Assembly (NCBI RefSeq): GCF_009498275.1
Contig: NZ_CP045643.1
Coordinates: 5,270,001-5,334,000, forward strand
Source: Streptomyces fagopyri
GTDB taxonomy: Bacteria > Actinomycetota > Actinomycetes > Streptomycetales > Streptomycetaceae
Direction: 5' to 3'
Length of the DNA: 64,000 nt
Positions 33,708 through 42,957 of the stretch are shown piece after piece; positions within the stretch are counted from its first letter, which is position 1, and the number at the start of each line of letters is the position of its first letter. The notes below the pieces were generated by a model. It had not been told where the DNA came from. It did no database searches and saw only the letters and a program-made list of their open reading frames with translations. The translations under genes and the position numbers were made by a program.

Positions 33708-35182
33708 GCGCGGACACCGGGAGCGGCCCGGGGACCGAGGCGCAGCGGCTGTTCATCGGCGGCTCGTGGGTCGCGCCCGACGACGGGCACTACGAGGTGA
33801 CCGACCCGGCGACCGAGGGGCTCGTCGGGTGGGCTCCGGAGGCCTCCCGGGACCAGGTGCGGGCGGCGGCGGCCGCCGCCCGCGAGGCCTTCGGGCCCTG
33901 GTCCCGGACGCCTCCGGAGGAGCGTGCCGCGGTGCTCGGCCGGGCGGCCGACGTCATCCAGCGGCGCTTCCTGCCGTACGCCGAACTCGCCGCGGCCGAG
34001 AGCGGTGCCACGACGGCGACCGCCCGCGGGATGCAGGTGGGGGTGGGCGCCGCCCGGTTCCGGCGTTACGCCCGGGTCGAGCCCGCCGAGCAGCCGCTGC
34101 CCCCGCAGATCAACGAGGCGGGGCCGTTCGGCGGGGCGGCCGTCATGGGCGCCCTGGCGGTACGCCAGCCCGTCGGCGTGGTCACCTGCATCACCTCGTA
34201 CAACAACCCCTGGGCCAATCCGGCGGGCAAGATCGCCCCCGCGCTCGCCATGGGCAACACGGTGGTCGTCAAGCCCGCCCCGCAGGATCCGCTGTCCGTG
34301 TACCGGATGGCGGAGGCGCTGGAGGCGGCGGGCGTGCCACCGGGTGTGCTCAACGTGGTGAGCGGTTCGCGTGCGGAGGCCGGGGAGGCGGCCGTGGACT
34401 GCGAGGACGTGGACATGGTCAGCTTCACCGGCTCGACGGCCGTCGGCCGGCGTATCGCCGAGGTGTGCGGACGCGGGATGAAGCGTCAGCTGATGGAGCT
34501 GGGCGGGAAGGGGGCGGCGGTCGTCTTCGACGACGCCGACCTCGGTTCGGCGGTGTCCGGGATCGGCACCACGTACTCGTTCTACAGCGGACAGATCTGC
34601 ACGGCGCCCACCCGGGTGATCGCGCAGCGGGGCGTGTACGACCGGCTGGTGAGCGAACTCGCGGCATACGCCGGGCGGTTGACGGTCGGCGATCCGCGGG
34701 AGCCGGGGACGGTGGTCGGGCCGGTCATCTCGGCGTCCCACCGGGACCGGGTCGAGGCGTACGTCGAACTCGGCCGGAAGGAGGGCGCGCGGGTGGTCGC
34801 GGGCGGCGAACGGCCGCCGTACGAGCGGGGTTTCTATGTCGCGCCCACGCTGCTCGCGGACTGCACGGCGGACATGCGGGTGGTGCGCGAGGAGATCTTC
34901 GGGCCCGTCGTCGTGGTCGTGCCCTTCGACGACGAGGAGGAGGGGATCGCGCTCGCCAACGACAGCGACTACGGGCTGATCGACTACGTCTGGTCGGGCG
35001 ACGTGGCCCGCGCCTTCCGTGTCGCCCGGCGGCTCAGGGCCGGCGGGGTCGGGATCAACACCGTCGGCCGCAACATGGAGGCGCCCTTCGGCGGCTTCAA
35101 GAAGAGTGGTGTCGGGCGGGACGTGGGCTCCTTCGCCCTGCACGCCTACAGCGAGGTGCAGTCCCTCGTCTGGCCGGGGTGA
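33704..35182 (+). CDS. Aldehyde dehydrogenase
   Basis: A 492-residue NAD(P)-dependent aldehyde dehydrogenase. Seen are ADPATEG-like lead VTDPATEGLVGWAP, the cofactor strand TCITSYNNPWANPAGKIAPALAMGN, SFTGSTAVG, the catalytic Glu in MELGGKGAAVVF and the nucleophile Cys in YSGQICTAPTRV, then EEIFGPVVVVVPF. The GTG start overlaps the preceding stop by four bases. It would oxidise an aldehyde released by the monooxygenase or aldolase steps to the acid. Last gene of its operon. Confidence 0.92.
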   Translation: MSADTGSGPGTEAQRLFIGGSWVAPDDGHYEVTDPATEGLVGWAPEASRDQVRAAAAAAREAFGPWSRTPPEERAAVLGRAADVIQRRFLPYAELAAAESGATTATARGMQVGVGAARFRRYARVEPAEQPLPPQINEAGPFGGAAVMGALAVRQPVGVVTCITSYNNPWANPAGKIAPALAMGNTVVVKPAPQDPLSVYRMAEALEAAGVPPGVLNVVSGSRAEAGEAAVDCEDVDMVSFTGSTAVGRRIAEVCGRGMKRQLMELGGKGAAVVFDDADLGSAVSGIGTTYSFYSGQICTAPTRVIAQRGVYDRLVSELAAYAGRLTVGDPREPGTVVGPVISASHRDRVEAYVELGRKEGARVVAGGERPPYERGFYVAPTLLADCTADMRVVREEIFGPVVVVVPFDDEEEGIALANDSDYGLIDYVWSGDVARAFRVARRLRAGGVGINTVGRNMEAPFGGFKKSGVGRDVGSFALHAYSEVQSLVWPG

Positions 35183-35236
35183 CCCGGCCGCGGGGGAGGT
35201 GTCCGGGCCGTCACCGTGACGGCGCCGCCCGAGCGG

Positions 35237-35275
35237 GGTAGCGTTGCTACCGAACCAGTGTTAGCGTTGCTCTCG
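35237..35275. promoter_or_regulatory. Palindromic operator GGTAGC-GTT-GCTACC plus half-copy before the SDR-SDR-TetR operon
   Basis: The perfect palindrome GGTAGCGTTGCTACC is followed after eight bases by GTTAGCGTTGCTCTC, a copy with a degraded right arm. A related palindrome lies at 37838 behind the TetR gene. They are candidate operators for the TetR regulator at 37059. Confidence 0.7.
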
Positions 35276-35320
35276 TCGGGTGGCGAACGCCGCCACCCCC
35301 GAAGGTCGAGGAGCAACGTC

Positions 35321-36070
35321 ATGAGCGAGCGGACCGGCACCTCCCCGCGCGTCGCGATCGTCACCGGCGGATCGCGCGGGATCGGCCGCGAGACCGCCGA
35401 ACGGCTGGCCGCCGACGGATACGCCGTGGTGGTCGACTACGCGGGCAACCAGGCGGAGGCCGACAAGGTCGTCGCCGCGATCACCGCGGCGGGCGGCGAG
35501 GCCCTCGCCCTGCGCGCGGACGTCGCCGACGAGACCGCGATGGCGGACCTCTTCGACACGGTGGAGGCCCGCTTCGGCGGAGTCGACGTCGTCGTCCACG
35601 CCGCCGGCGTCATGACCCTCGCGCCGCTGGCCGACCTCGACCTCGACGCCCTGGACCGGATGCACCGCACCAACGTCCGCGGCACGTTCGTCGTCGGACA
35701 GCAGGCCGTGCGCCGGCTGCGCGCCGGCGGCGCCCTCATCAACTTCTCCAGCTCCGTGCTGGGGCTGGCCATCCCCGGGTACAGCGGCTACGCCGCCACC
35801 AAGGGCGCCGTCGAGGCCATGACCCTGATCGTCGCCCGCGAGATGCGCGGGCGGGACGTCACCGTCAACGTGGTGGCCCCCGGCCCCACCGCCACCGCGC
35901 TGTACCTGGACGGCAAGGACGAGGAGACCATCGCCCGGGCGGCCGCGCAGCCCCCGCTGGAGCGCCTGGGCACCCCCGGGGACATCGCCGGGGTCGTGTC
36001 CTTCCTCGCGGGCCCGGACGGCCGCTGGGTCAACGGCCAGGTGCTCCGCGCCAACGGCGGCGTCATCTGA
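35321..36070 (+). CDS. Short-chain dehydrogenase/reductase (3-oxoacyl-ACP reductase-like)
   Basis: A 249-residue SDR. It shows VTGGSRGIGRETAERLAADGY, HAAGVMTLAPLADLDLDALDRM, catalytic SSSVLGLAIPGYSGYAATKG (Ser, Tyr, Lys), and the end FLAGPDGRWVNGQVLRANGGVI. The ATG is supported by a GAGGAG site eight bases upstream; the longer frame to 35216 crosses the operator and is rejected. It is likely the first gene of an operon with a second SDR and a TetR gene. Confidence 0.9.
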   Translation: MSERTGTSPRVAIVTGGSRGIGRETAERLAADGYAVVVDYAGNQAEADKVVAAITAAGGEALALRADVADETAMADLFDTVEARFGGVDVVVHAAGVMTLAPLADLDLDALDRMHRTNVRGTFVVGQQAVRRLRAGGALINFSSSVLGLAIPGYSGYAATKGAVEAMTLIVAREMRGRDVTVNVVAPGPTATALYLDGKDEETIARAAAQPPLERLGTPGDIAGVVSFLAGPDGRWVNGQVLRANGGVI

Positions 36071-36126
36071 CCCCCGCGCGGCCGCCGTCGCCCCACTCCC
36101 CCCTCGCCCCTCGAAGGAGTACAGCC

Positions 36127-37062
36127 ATGGACACCCGTCCGCGTTCCGTCCCGCCCCGGACGATCGTCATCACCGGTGCCGGTTCGGGTTTCGGCGCACT
36201 GTCCGCCCGTGCCCTCGCCCGCGCCGGTCACACCGTGTACGCGGCGATGCGCGACACCGCCGGCCGCAACGCGGAGCGGGTCGCCCGCGCCGAGGAGTAC
36301 GCCGCGGCACACGGGGTGGACCTGCGCACGGTCGAACTCGACGTACTCTCCCAGGAGTCGGCCGACGCCGCGATCGCCGAGGTGCTGGCGCGGACCGGCA
36401 CCCTGGACGTGCTCGTCCACAACGCCGGCCACATGGTGACCGGTCCGGCGGAGGCCTTCACCCCGGAAGAACTGGCCGCGGTCCACGACACGAACGTGCT
36501 CGGCACCCAGCGGGTCAACCGGGCCGCGCTGCCACACCTGCGCGCCCAGGGGCACGGCCTGCTGGTGTGGGTCGGCTCGACCTCCTCACGCGGCGGCACC
36601 CCGCCCTACCTGGCGCCGTACTTCGCCGCCAAGGCCGCGATGGACGCGCTCGCCGTGTCGTACGCCGCCGAACTGGCCCGCTTCGGCATCGAGACCAGCA
36701 TCGTGGTGCCCGGTGCCTTCACCTCCGGCACCGAGCACTTCGCGACCGGCGGCCACCCCGCCGACACCGCGGTGATCCGGGCGTACGAGGAACGCTACGC
36801 GGGCCTCGTGGACCAGGTCGCCCAGCGCCTCGCGGCCCTCGCGCCCGCCGACGCGGACGCGTCCCTCGTCGCCGACGCCATCGTCGACGTGGTCGGCGCA
36901 CCGGACGGCGAGCGGCCCTTCCGGGTACACGTGGACCCCGCCGACGACGGCTCGGAGGAGGTCAGCCGGGTCGCGGACCGCGTCCGCTCCGAGTTCCTGA
37001 CCCGGATCGGCCTGGACGACCTGCTGAGCCCGCGTCCGGCCGCGCGCGAGGGGGTCGCGTGA
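36127..37062 (+). CDS. Short-chain dehydrogenase/reductase (extended substrate region)
   Basis: A 311-residue SDR with cofactor loop ITGAGSGFG (residues about 16-24), HNAGHMVTGPAEAFTPEELAAVHDTNVLGTQRV, the catalytic STSS and YFAAKA (Tyr-x-x-x-Lys) region, and a C-terminal extension. The GSGFG loop and overall length resemble NADP-dependent oxidoreductases of the retinol-dehydrogenase type. A GAAGGAG site precedes the ATG. Its stop overlaps the GTG of the TetR gene. The substrate is unknown. Confidence 0.88.
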   Translation: MDTRPRSVPPRTIVITGAGSGFGALSARALARAGHTVYAAMRDTAGRNAERVARAEEYAAAHGVDLRTVELDVLSQESADAAIAEVLARTGTLDVLVHNAGHMVTGPAEAFTPEELAAVHDTNVLGTQRVNRAALPHLRAQGHGLLVWVGSTSSRGGTPPYLAPYFAAKAAMDALAVSYAAELARFGIETSIVVPGAFTSGTEHFATGGHPADTAVIRAYEERYAGLVDQVAQRLAALAPADADASLVADAIVDVVGAPDGERPFRVHVDPADDGSEEVSRVADRVRSEFLTRIGLDDLLSPRPAAREGVA

Positions 37063-37841
37063 GCCCGGCCGACACCGCGCCCGGGAACACGAAGGCGCGG
37101 ATCCTCGACGTGGCGGCGGCCCTGGTCGCCCGGTCGCCGGACGGTGACGTCTCGACCCGGGCGGTGTGCGAGGCCGCCGGGGTCGGCGCCCCGGCGCTCT
37201 ACCGCCACTTCGGGGACAAGGAAGGCCTGCTCTCGGCGGTCGTCGACCACGGCTTCGACCAGTACCTGGCGACCAAGCGCGGGCGCGGCCCCGGCACGGA
37301 TCCCGTGCGGGACCTGCGCGACGGCTGGGACACCCACACGGACTTCGCCCTGCGCAACCCCAACCTCTACCGGCTGATGAACTCCCCGGCGATGCGCACC
37401 CCGCCCGCCGCGGCCCTGGAGTCCCACCGCATCCTCACCGAGGACCTCCGGCGCGCTGCCGAACAGGGCAAGCTGCGCCTGGCCCCCGAACTGGCCGCAC
37501 AGATGATCATGTCGGCCAACGTGGGCGTCTGCCTGATGCTGGTCTCCCGCCCGGCCACCTTCGACGACATGACCCTGTCGCGCCGGGTACGGGACGCCGT
37601 GCACACCGCGGTCTTCGTACCGGAGGTGATGGCGGACACCGCCCCCGGCACCGGGACGTCCGGCACCGGGACGTCCGGCACCACGACCTCCGGCGGCGAC
37701 GAGGCGCAGGTACCCGCCGTCGCCACCCGCCTCGGCGCGCTCCTCCGGCAGGCCCCCGGAACGGTCTTCACCCCCGCCGAGTCCGCGCTGCTGGGGGAGT
37801 GGCTGGACCGGCTCTCCAACACGGCGCCGGAACGGCCGTAG
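37059..37841 (+). CDS. TetR family regulator of the SDR operon
   Basis: A 260-residue TetR protein. The helix-turn-helix reads AAALVARSPDGDVSTRAVCEAAGVGAPALYRHFGDKEGLLSAVV (residues about 14-57). The C-terminal domain contains a short GTGTSGTGTSGTTTSGG tract that looks like an expanded disordered loop. The GTG start overlaps the upstream SDR stop. Palindromes GTAGCGNNGCTAC at 35237 and 37838 flank its operon and are the likely binding sites, implying autoregulation and control of the downstream membrane protein. Confidence 0.85.
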   Translation: MSPADTAPGNTKARILDVAAALVARSPDGDVSTRAVCEAAGVGAPALYRHFGDKEGLLSAVVDHGFDQYLATKRGRGPGTDPVRDLRDGWDTHTDFALRNPNLYRLMNSPAMRTPPAAALESHRILTEDLRRAAEQGKLRLAPELAAQMIMSANVGVCLMLVSRPATFDDMTLSRRVRDAVHTAVFVPEVMADTAPGTGTSGTGTSGTTTSGGDEAQVPAVATRLGALLRQAPGTVFTPAESALLGEWLDRLSNTAPERP

Positions 37842-37850
37842 CGACGCTAC
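37838..37850. promoter_or_regulatory. Second copy of the GTAGC-N3-GCTAC palindrome
   Basis: GTAGCGACGCTAC overlaps the TetR stop codon and lies 76 bases before the small membrane-protein gene. It shares both arms with the palindrome at 35237. Confidence 0.6.
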
Positions 37851-37925
37851 TCAGGTCCCGGACGGCGGCGGCCCGGGTACGACGACGGATGCGGGCCGTC
37901 CTCCGCGGTCCGTAGCGTCGGCGGC

Positions 37926-38255
37926 ATGGCGGACACCGGCACCACCCGACCCCGGCGCACTCCCTCCGAGTGGGCCGCCCTGAGCGTCCTCGCGATCCTG
38001 GTGCTCATCACCGGCGGAATCGTCGCGACCCTCGGCCCGCTGCTCGCCGTCGCCTGCGACACCTGCCCGGACGGCGTGCGCGCGACGGACTCCGCGGACA
38101 CGCTCGTCCTGGTCGCCCGGACCGGCGTGCCGCTCGTCACGGCGGCGACCGTCGCCGGGATCCTCCATCCCCGGGGCGGCGCGAAGGCGGCCGGCACCGG
38201 CCTGGGCGTGCTGGCGGTCCTCATGGTGACCCTGCTGGTCCTCGGTCGGACGTGA
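37926..38255 (+). CDS. Small integral membrane protein
   Basis: A 109-residue protein with three hydrophobic segments (about residues 17-41, 60-80 and 88-106) and a short Arg-rich cytoplasmic start. No family motif is recognised; a CDTC pair sits in the first loop. It may be under the control of the preceding TetR through the palindrome in its promoter region. Confidence 0.65.
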   Translation: MADTGTTRPRRTPSEWAALSVLAILVLITGGIVATLGPLLAVACDTCPDGVRATDSADTLVLVARTGVPLVTAATVAGILHPRGGAKAAGTGLGVLAVLMVTLLVLGRT

Positions 38256-38282
38256 GCCGGCCGCTGGGGCGGACGCCCGTCA

Positions 38283-38391
38283 GGCGTGCGGCCCGCTGCC
38301 GGGTGGCGGGGAACTGCCGGGCGTGCGGCCCGCTGCCGGGTGGCGGGGGCTGTCGGGCGTGCCACCCGCTGCCGGGGGAGGCCGTCCGGCG
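38283..38391. repeat. 37-bp tandem repeat, about three copies
   Basis: Units beginning GGCGTGCGGCCCGCTGCCGG recur at 38283, 38320 and 38356, the third diverged. The array fills the spacer between the convergent membrane-protein and metallohydrolase genes and directly adjoins the stop of the latter. Confidence 0.8.
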
Positions 38392-38402
38392 GGCGGCCGC
38401 TG

Positions 38403-39920
38403 TCAGGTGCCCAGGAAGATCGGGTTGGTGAACGCCGCCAACGCCCCCGGGACGGGACCCGCCGCCGTCTCGTGCCGCAGTTCGGCCCGTACGTAGGCCG
38501 CGTACTGAGGGGTCGTCCGCCACTCCACCGTGCCCGAGCCGGAGACCGGCAGGACGTCGCTGGTGAACAGGACACCCTCGTCGGTGACGAGGCGGACCGT
38601 GCAGCGCGGAGCGCCGCAGACCTCCAGGCGGACCGTGACCGGAGCGTCCGCCGCCACCGTCAACCGGCCCCCGATCCCCGCGTGTTCACCGCCGGGACCG
38701 GACGCGGTGAAGGCCAGCACCACCGACTTGGACTCCGCCACGTAACTGCGGCCCGCGCGGATGCCGTCCTGGACGGCCTCCCGGGTCAGGTCGTCGGCGA
38801 GGACGACCGTCTGGGGTGTACCGACCGCGTCCGGGTCGCGATGGGCGTCGCTGTTGCCCATCGCCGGCAGCCAGGACCGCGACCGCGAACGGACGGACGC
38901 GACCAGCGTGTTGTCCCACTCGGCCAGGGCCACCTCGTCGTCCGGCGTGTACGGGCCGTTCCACACCTCGACCGCGTCCGCCTCCCCGAACCCGAACTTC
39001 CAGCCGCAGCCGACGCAGGTGGCGTGCGGATGCGCCGGGACGACCAGGCCGCCCGCGCGGCGGATCCCGCGGGCGAAACGGCCGAACCGGTGGTCGCGGG
39101 CACGGTAGCGCCAGTCGACGAACGTGCCCGGTTCCGTGCCGAGCGCCAGCACATGGCCGTTGCGGGTGGTGACCTCCTCACCGAGCATGATCAGCAGGTC
39201 GTCGCCCGCCTGGTCCGCCCAGTGCGGATGCGAGGAGTGCGTGTTGTGGTCCGAGCTGTTGATGAAGTCCAGGCCCGCCGCCCGGGCCAGTGCCGCGATC
39301 TCCGCCGGGGTGCGGCGGCCGTCCGAGTACCAGGAGTGCAGGTGGCAGTCGCCCCGGTACCAGGCCCGCCCGCGGCCCCTCGCGCGGGGCGGCGGGTACA
39401 CCGGGGCCGGCGTCGCGGCCTGCTCCCCGTGGGCGAGCGTCACGGTGACCTCGTACGACAGGCCCTGCGGTGCCACCGTGTACGGGCCGAGCGCGACGTG
39501 CCAGGTGCCGGGGCCGATCCGGCCGGGGACGTATCCCGGGGTCGCGTCGTCCGCCCGGACGAAGAACTCCGTACGCGCCCCGCCCGACCAGCCGCGGAAG
39601 CCCTCGCCGCCCAGTTCCGTGCCGCGCTCGTCGAAGAGACCGATGTCGAGCGCGTTGCCCGCGGTGCCCGCCGGGACCGACGGCCTGTCGTAGGTGTACG
39701 CGACATGGATCTCCCGCACCCCGTGCGGCACCTCGACCGGGAGGTACACGAAGTCCGGCGCGCCGACGGGCAGGGTGCCCGACACCGTCCGGGTCTCGGT
39801 ACGGCCGGCCGCTCCGGCGCCGCTCGCGAAGGTCACGCTTCCCAACGTAAGCGCCGCGGCCGCTCCCGTCACGAACAGCGCGCGCCTGGCCATGCCGTCG
39901 CCGTGCTCGTCCTCGCACAT
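38403..39920 (-). CDS. Exported CehA/McbA-type PHP-domain metallohydrolase
   Basis: A 505-residue protein. A twin-Arg-like signal (ARRALFVTGAAAALTLGS after an acidic start) suggests Tat export. A beta-rich domain (about residues 40-175) precedes the PHP domain: GDCHLHSWYSDG (His193, His195), SSDHNTHSSHP, LGEEVTTRNGHVLALG, VVPAHPHA (about 294-300) and GNSDAH. These match the trinuclear-metal site of PHP phosphoesterases and carbamate hydrolases of the CehA group. ATG 39920 is chosen for its GGGAG site; an internal ATG at 39893 is possible. It is divergent from fbiC. Confidence 0.85.
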   Translation of the reverse strand: MCEDEHGDGMARRALFVTGAAAALTLGSVTFASGAGAAGRTETRTVSGTLPVGAPDFVYLPVEVPHGVREIHVAYTYDRPSVPAGTAGNALDIGLFDERGTELGGEGFRGWSGGARTEFFVRADDATPGYVPGRIGPGTWHVALGPYTVAPQGLSYEVTVTLAHGEQAATPAPVYPPPRARGRGRAWYRGDCHLHSWYSDGRRTPAEIAALARAAGLDFINSSDHNTHSSHPHWADQAGDDLLIMLGEEVTTRNGHVLALGTEPGTFVDWRYRARDHRFGRFARGIRRAGGLVVPAHPHATCVGCGWKFGFGEADAVEVWNGPYTPDDEVALAEWDNTLVASVRSRSRSWLPAMGNSDAHRDPDAVGTPQTVVLADDLTREAVQDGIRAGRSYVAESKSVVLAFTASGPGGEHAGIGGRLTVAADAPVTVRLEVCGAPRCTVRLVTDEGVLFTSDVLPVSGSGTVEWRTTPQYAAYVRAELRHETAAGPVPGALAAFTNPIFLGT

Positions 39921-40191
39921 GCTGCCGCTCCCGGTGTGCCGTCGCCGGCATGGGTGGTGCGGGGGTGGTGCGGGTGTGTCCCCCTCCACCCTGGTGTCCG
40001 GACGTGAACGATGGTGCGGCACAAGGGGATCGCCGGCTCTCGGTGAAACGGAGCGCCGGACCGGGAACCGCTCCGGCGCCCGGGAACGGGTCCCGCACGC
40101 CGCCGGTGGCCGGACCGGCCCCGGGCCGCCCGGCCGGAGGAACCGGCCCGCGCCCTCGAATGCCTGATCACGGCGATCGTATGCTCGAAGG

Positions 40192-42777
40192 ATGACGACT
40201 TCCGCGACTCCCGGGACCGGGCCGACGGCGAACTCCATGCGGCGAGCGCTCAGGCGCGCGCGGGACGGCGTCGCGCTCGACGTGACCGAGGCGGCCGTAC
40301 TGCTCCAGGCGCGCGGCGAGGACCTCGACGACCTCGCCGCGTCCGCCGCGCGGGTGCGTGACGCGGGCCTCGACGCCGCGGGCCGCCCCGGCGTCATCAC
40401 GTACTCCAAGAGCGTGTTCGTCCCGCTCACCCGGCTGTGCCGGGACAAGTGCCACTACTGCACCTTCGTGACCGTCCCGGGCAAGCTGCGCCGGGCCGGT
40501 CACGGGATGTTCATGTCCCCGGACGAGGTCCTCGACATCGCCCGGCGCGGTGCCGAACTCGGCTGCAAGGAAGCCCTCATCACCCTCGGGGACAAGCCCG
40601 AGGACCGCTGGCCCGAAGCCCGGGAGTGGCTGGACGCGCACGGCTACGACGACACGATCGCCTACGTGCGGGCCATCTCCATCCGCATCCTGGAGGAGAC
40701 GGGACTGCTCCCGCACCTCAACCCGGGCGTCATGTCGTGGACCGACTTCCAGCGGCTCAAGCCCGTCGCGCCGAGCATGGGCATGATGCTGGAGACGACG
40801 GCCACCCGGCTGTGGAGCGAGCCCGGCGGACCGCACCACGGCTCCCCGGACAAGGAACCCGCCGTGCGGTTGCGGGTCCTGGAGGACGCGGGCCGCTCCT
40901 CGGTCCCCTTCACCAGCGGGCTGCTGATCGGCATCGGCGAGACGTACGAGGAGCGCGCCGACTCCCTCTTCGCGCTCCGCCGGGTCTCCCGCGCCTACCA
41001 CGGCATCCAGGAACTGATCATCCAGAACTTCCGCGCCAAGCCGGACACCGCGATGCGCGGGATGCCGGACGCGGAACTGGACGAGCTGGTCGCCGCGGTG
41101 GCCGTGGCCCGGCACATCATGGGACCGGCTGCCTGCCTCCAGGCGCCGCCCAACCTGGTGGACTCCGAGTACGGGCGGCTGATCGGCGCGGGGATCGACG
41201 ACTGGGGCGGGGTGTCCCCGCTGACCATCGACCACGTCAACCCCGAACGGCCGTGGCCGCGGATCGAGCAGCTGGCCGAGCGGTCCCGGGCGGCCGGCTT
41301 CGAACTGCGCGAACGGCTGTGTGTGTACCCGGAGTTCGTCCGGCGCGGCGAGCCCTGGCTGGACCCGCGGCTGCTGCCGCACGTACGGGCGCTGGCGGAC
41401 CCGGAGACGGGCCTGGCGCTGCCGGACGCCGTCGTCGAGGGGCACCCCTGGCAGGAACCCGAGGAGGCGTTCACGGGGTCGGGGCGTACGGACCTGCACA
41501 CGTCGATCGACACCGAGGGACGCACCGGCGACCGCCGCGAGGACTTCGACCTCGTCTACGGCGACTGGGAGGCGCTGCGCGAGGCCGCGGCCCCCGGCAT
41601 GGTGCCCTCCCGCATCGACACGGACGTCCGGGCCGCGCTCGCGACGGCCGCCGACGACCCGACGCGGCTGACCGACGACGAGGCGCTCGCGCTGCTGCAC
41701 GCGGACGGACCGGCGCTGGACGCGCTGTGCCGCATCGCGGACGACGTCCGCAGGTCCGCCGTCGGTGACGACGTCACGTACATCGTCACCAGGAACATCA
41801 ACTTCACCAACGTCTGCTACACCGGCTGCCGCTTCTGCGCCTTCGCCCAGCGCCGTACGGACGCCGACGCCTACACCCTGTCCCTGGACCAGGTGGCCGA
41901 CCGGGCCGCCCAGGCCTGGGACGTGGGGGCGGTCGAGGTCTGCATGCAGGGCGGCATCCATCCCGACCTGCCCGGCACCGCGTACTTCGACATCGCGAAG
42001 GCGGTCAAGGAGCGGGTCCCCGGCATGCACGTGCACGCCTTCTCGCCCATGGAGGTGGTGAACGGCGCGACCCGCACCGGGATGTCGGTGCGCGAATGGC
42101 TGACCGCGGCCAAGGAGGCGGGCCTGGACACCATCCCCGGCACCGCCGCGGAGATCCTGGACGACGAGGTCCGCTGGATCCTGACCAAGGGGAAGCTGCC
42201 CGCGGCGACCTGGATCGAGGTCGTGACGACCGCGCACGAGCTGGGCATCCGCTCGTCCTCGACGATGATGTACGGCCATGTGGACCAGCCCCGGCACTGG
42301 CTCGGCCACTTCCGCACCCTGTCCCGCATCCAGCAGCGGACCGGCGGCTTCACGGAGTTCGTGACGCTCCCCTTCATCCACACCAACGCGCCCGTCTACC
42401 TGGCGGGCATCTCCCGGCCGGGTCCGACGGTCCGCGACAACCGCGCGGTGACCGCCATGGCCCGCCTGCTGCTCCACCCGCACATCCCCAACATCCAGAC
42501 CAGCTGGGTGAAGCTGGGCGCCGAGGGCGCGGCGGAGATGCTCCGCTCCGGGGCCAACGACCTCGGCGGCACGCTGATGGAGGAGACCATCTCCCGGATG
42601 GCGGGCTCCTCGTACGGCTCCTACAAGTCCGTCAAGGACCTCGTCGCGGTCGCGGAGGCGGCGGGACGCCCGGCGAGGCCGCGGACGACCCTGTACGGCG
42701 AGGTCTCCGAGGAGCGGCGGCGCGCGGCGGCGGCGTCGGACGGCCACCTGCCGGAACTGCTTCCCGTGCTGGAGTGA
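40192..42777 (+). CDS. fbiC: Bifunctional FO synthase (CofG-CofH fusion), F420 biosynthesis
   Basis: An 861-residue fusion of two radical-SAM domains. The CofG half has CRDKCHYC (Cys83, 87, 90) and the CofH half CYTGCRFC (Cys542, 546, 549); both bind a 4Fe-4S cluster. Together they make 7,8-didemethyl-8-hydroxy-5-deazariboflavin from tyrosine and the flavin precursor, the chromophore of F420. The length and domain order match actinobacterial FbiC. It provides the co-factor for the F420-dependent enzymes at 6200 and 28903. It stands alone, divergent from the metallohydrolase gene. Confidence 0.96.
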   Translation: MTTSATPGTGPTANSMRRALRRARDGVALDVTEAAVLLQARGEDLDDLAASAARVRDAGLDAAGRPGVITYSKSVFVPLTRLCRDKCHYCTFVTVPGKLRRAGHGMFMSPDEVLDIARRGAELGCKEALITLGDKPEDRWPEAREWLDAHGYDDTIAYVRAISIRILEETGLLPHLNPGVMSWTDFQRLKPVAPSMGMMLETTATRLWSEPGGPHHGSPDKEPAVRLRVLEDAGRSSVPFTSGLLIGIGETYEERADSLFALRRVSRAYHGIQELIIQNFRAKPDTAMRGMPDAELDELVAAVAVARHIMGPAACLQAPPNLVDSEYGRLIGAGIDDWGGVSPLTIDHVNPERPWPRIEQLAERSRAAGFELRERLCVYPEFVRRGEPWLDPRLLPHVRALADPETGLALPDAVVEGHPWQEPEEAFTGSGRTDLHTSIDTEGRTGDRREDFDLVYGDWEALREAAAPGMVPSRIDTDVRAALATAADDPTRLTDDEALALLHADGPALDALCRIADDVRRSAVGDDVTYIVTRNINFTNVCYTGCRFCAFAQRRTDADAYTLSLDQVADRAAQAWDVGAVEVCMQGGIHPDLPGTAYFDIAKAVKERVPGMHVHAFSPMEVVNGATRTGMSVREWLTAAKEAGLDTIPGTAAEILDDEVRWILTKGKLPAATWIEVVTTAHELGIRSSSTMMYGHVDQPRHWLGHFRTLSRIQQRTGGFTEFVTLPFIHTNAPVYLAGISRPGPTVRDNRAVTAMARLLLHPHIPNIQTSWVKLGAEGAAEMLRSGANDLGGTLMEETISRMAGSSYGSYKSVKDLVAVAEAAGRPARPRTTLYGEVSEERRRAAAASDGHLPELLPVLE

Positions 42778-42895
42778 GGGAACCGGCGCGGTGGCGGTGA
42801 ACCGGTTCCGGGGCCGGTGTGCCGGTGCGCGTCCCTCGGGGGCCGGGCCGGCGGGGCCGTCGGCGTCCGCGCTCGGCGGCTCGCAGTACGATGAT

Positions 42896-42917
42896 CCGAC
42901 CCTCGGTCGAGGGTCGG
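42896..42917. promoter_or_regulatory. 22-bp perfect palindrome upstream of the YkuD-like gene
   Basis: CCGACCCTCG-GT-CGAGGGTCGG, 10-bp perfect arms, 40 bases before the next start codon. It could be an operator or the terminator of fbiC. A direct repeat CGGAAGCTTC follows at 42914 and 42931. Confidence 0.6.
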
Positions 42918-42957
42918 AAGCTTCGCCAGCCGGAAGCTTCATGAGCTGAGGAGTTGC

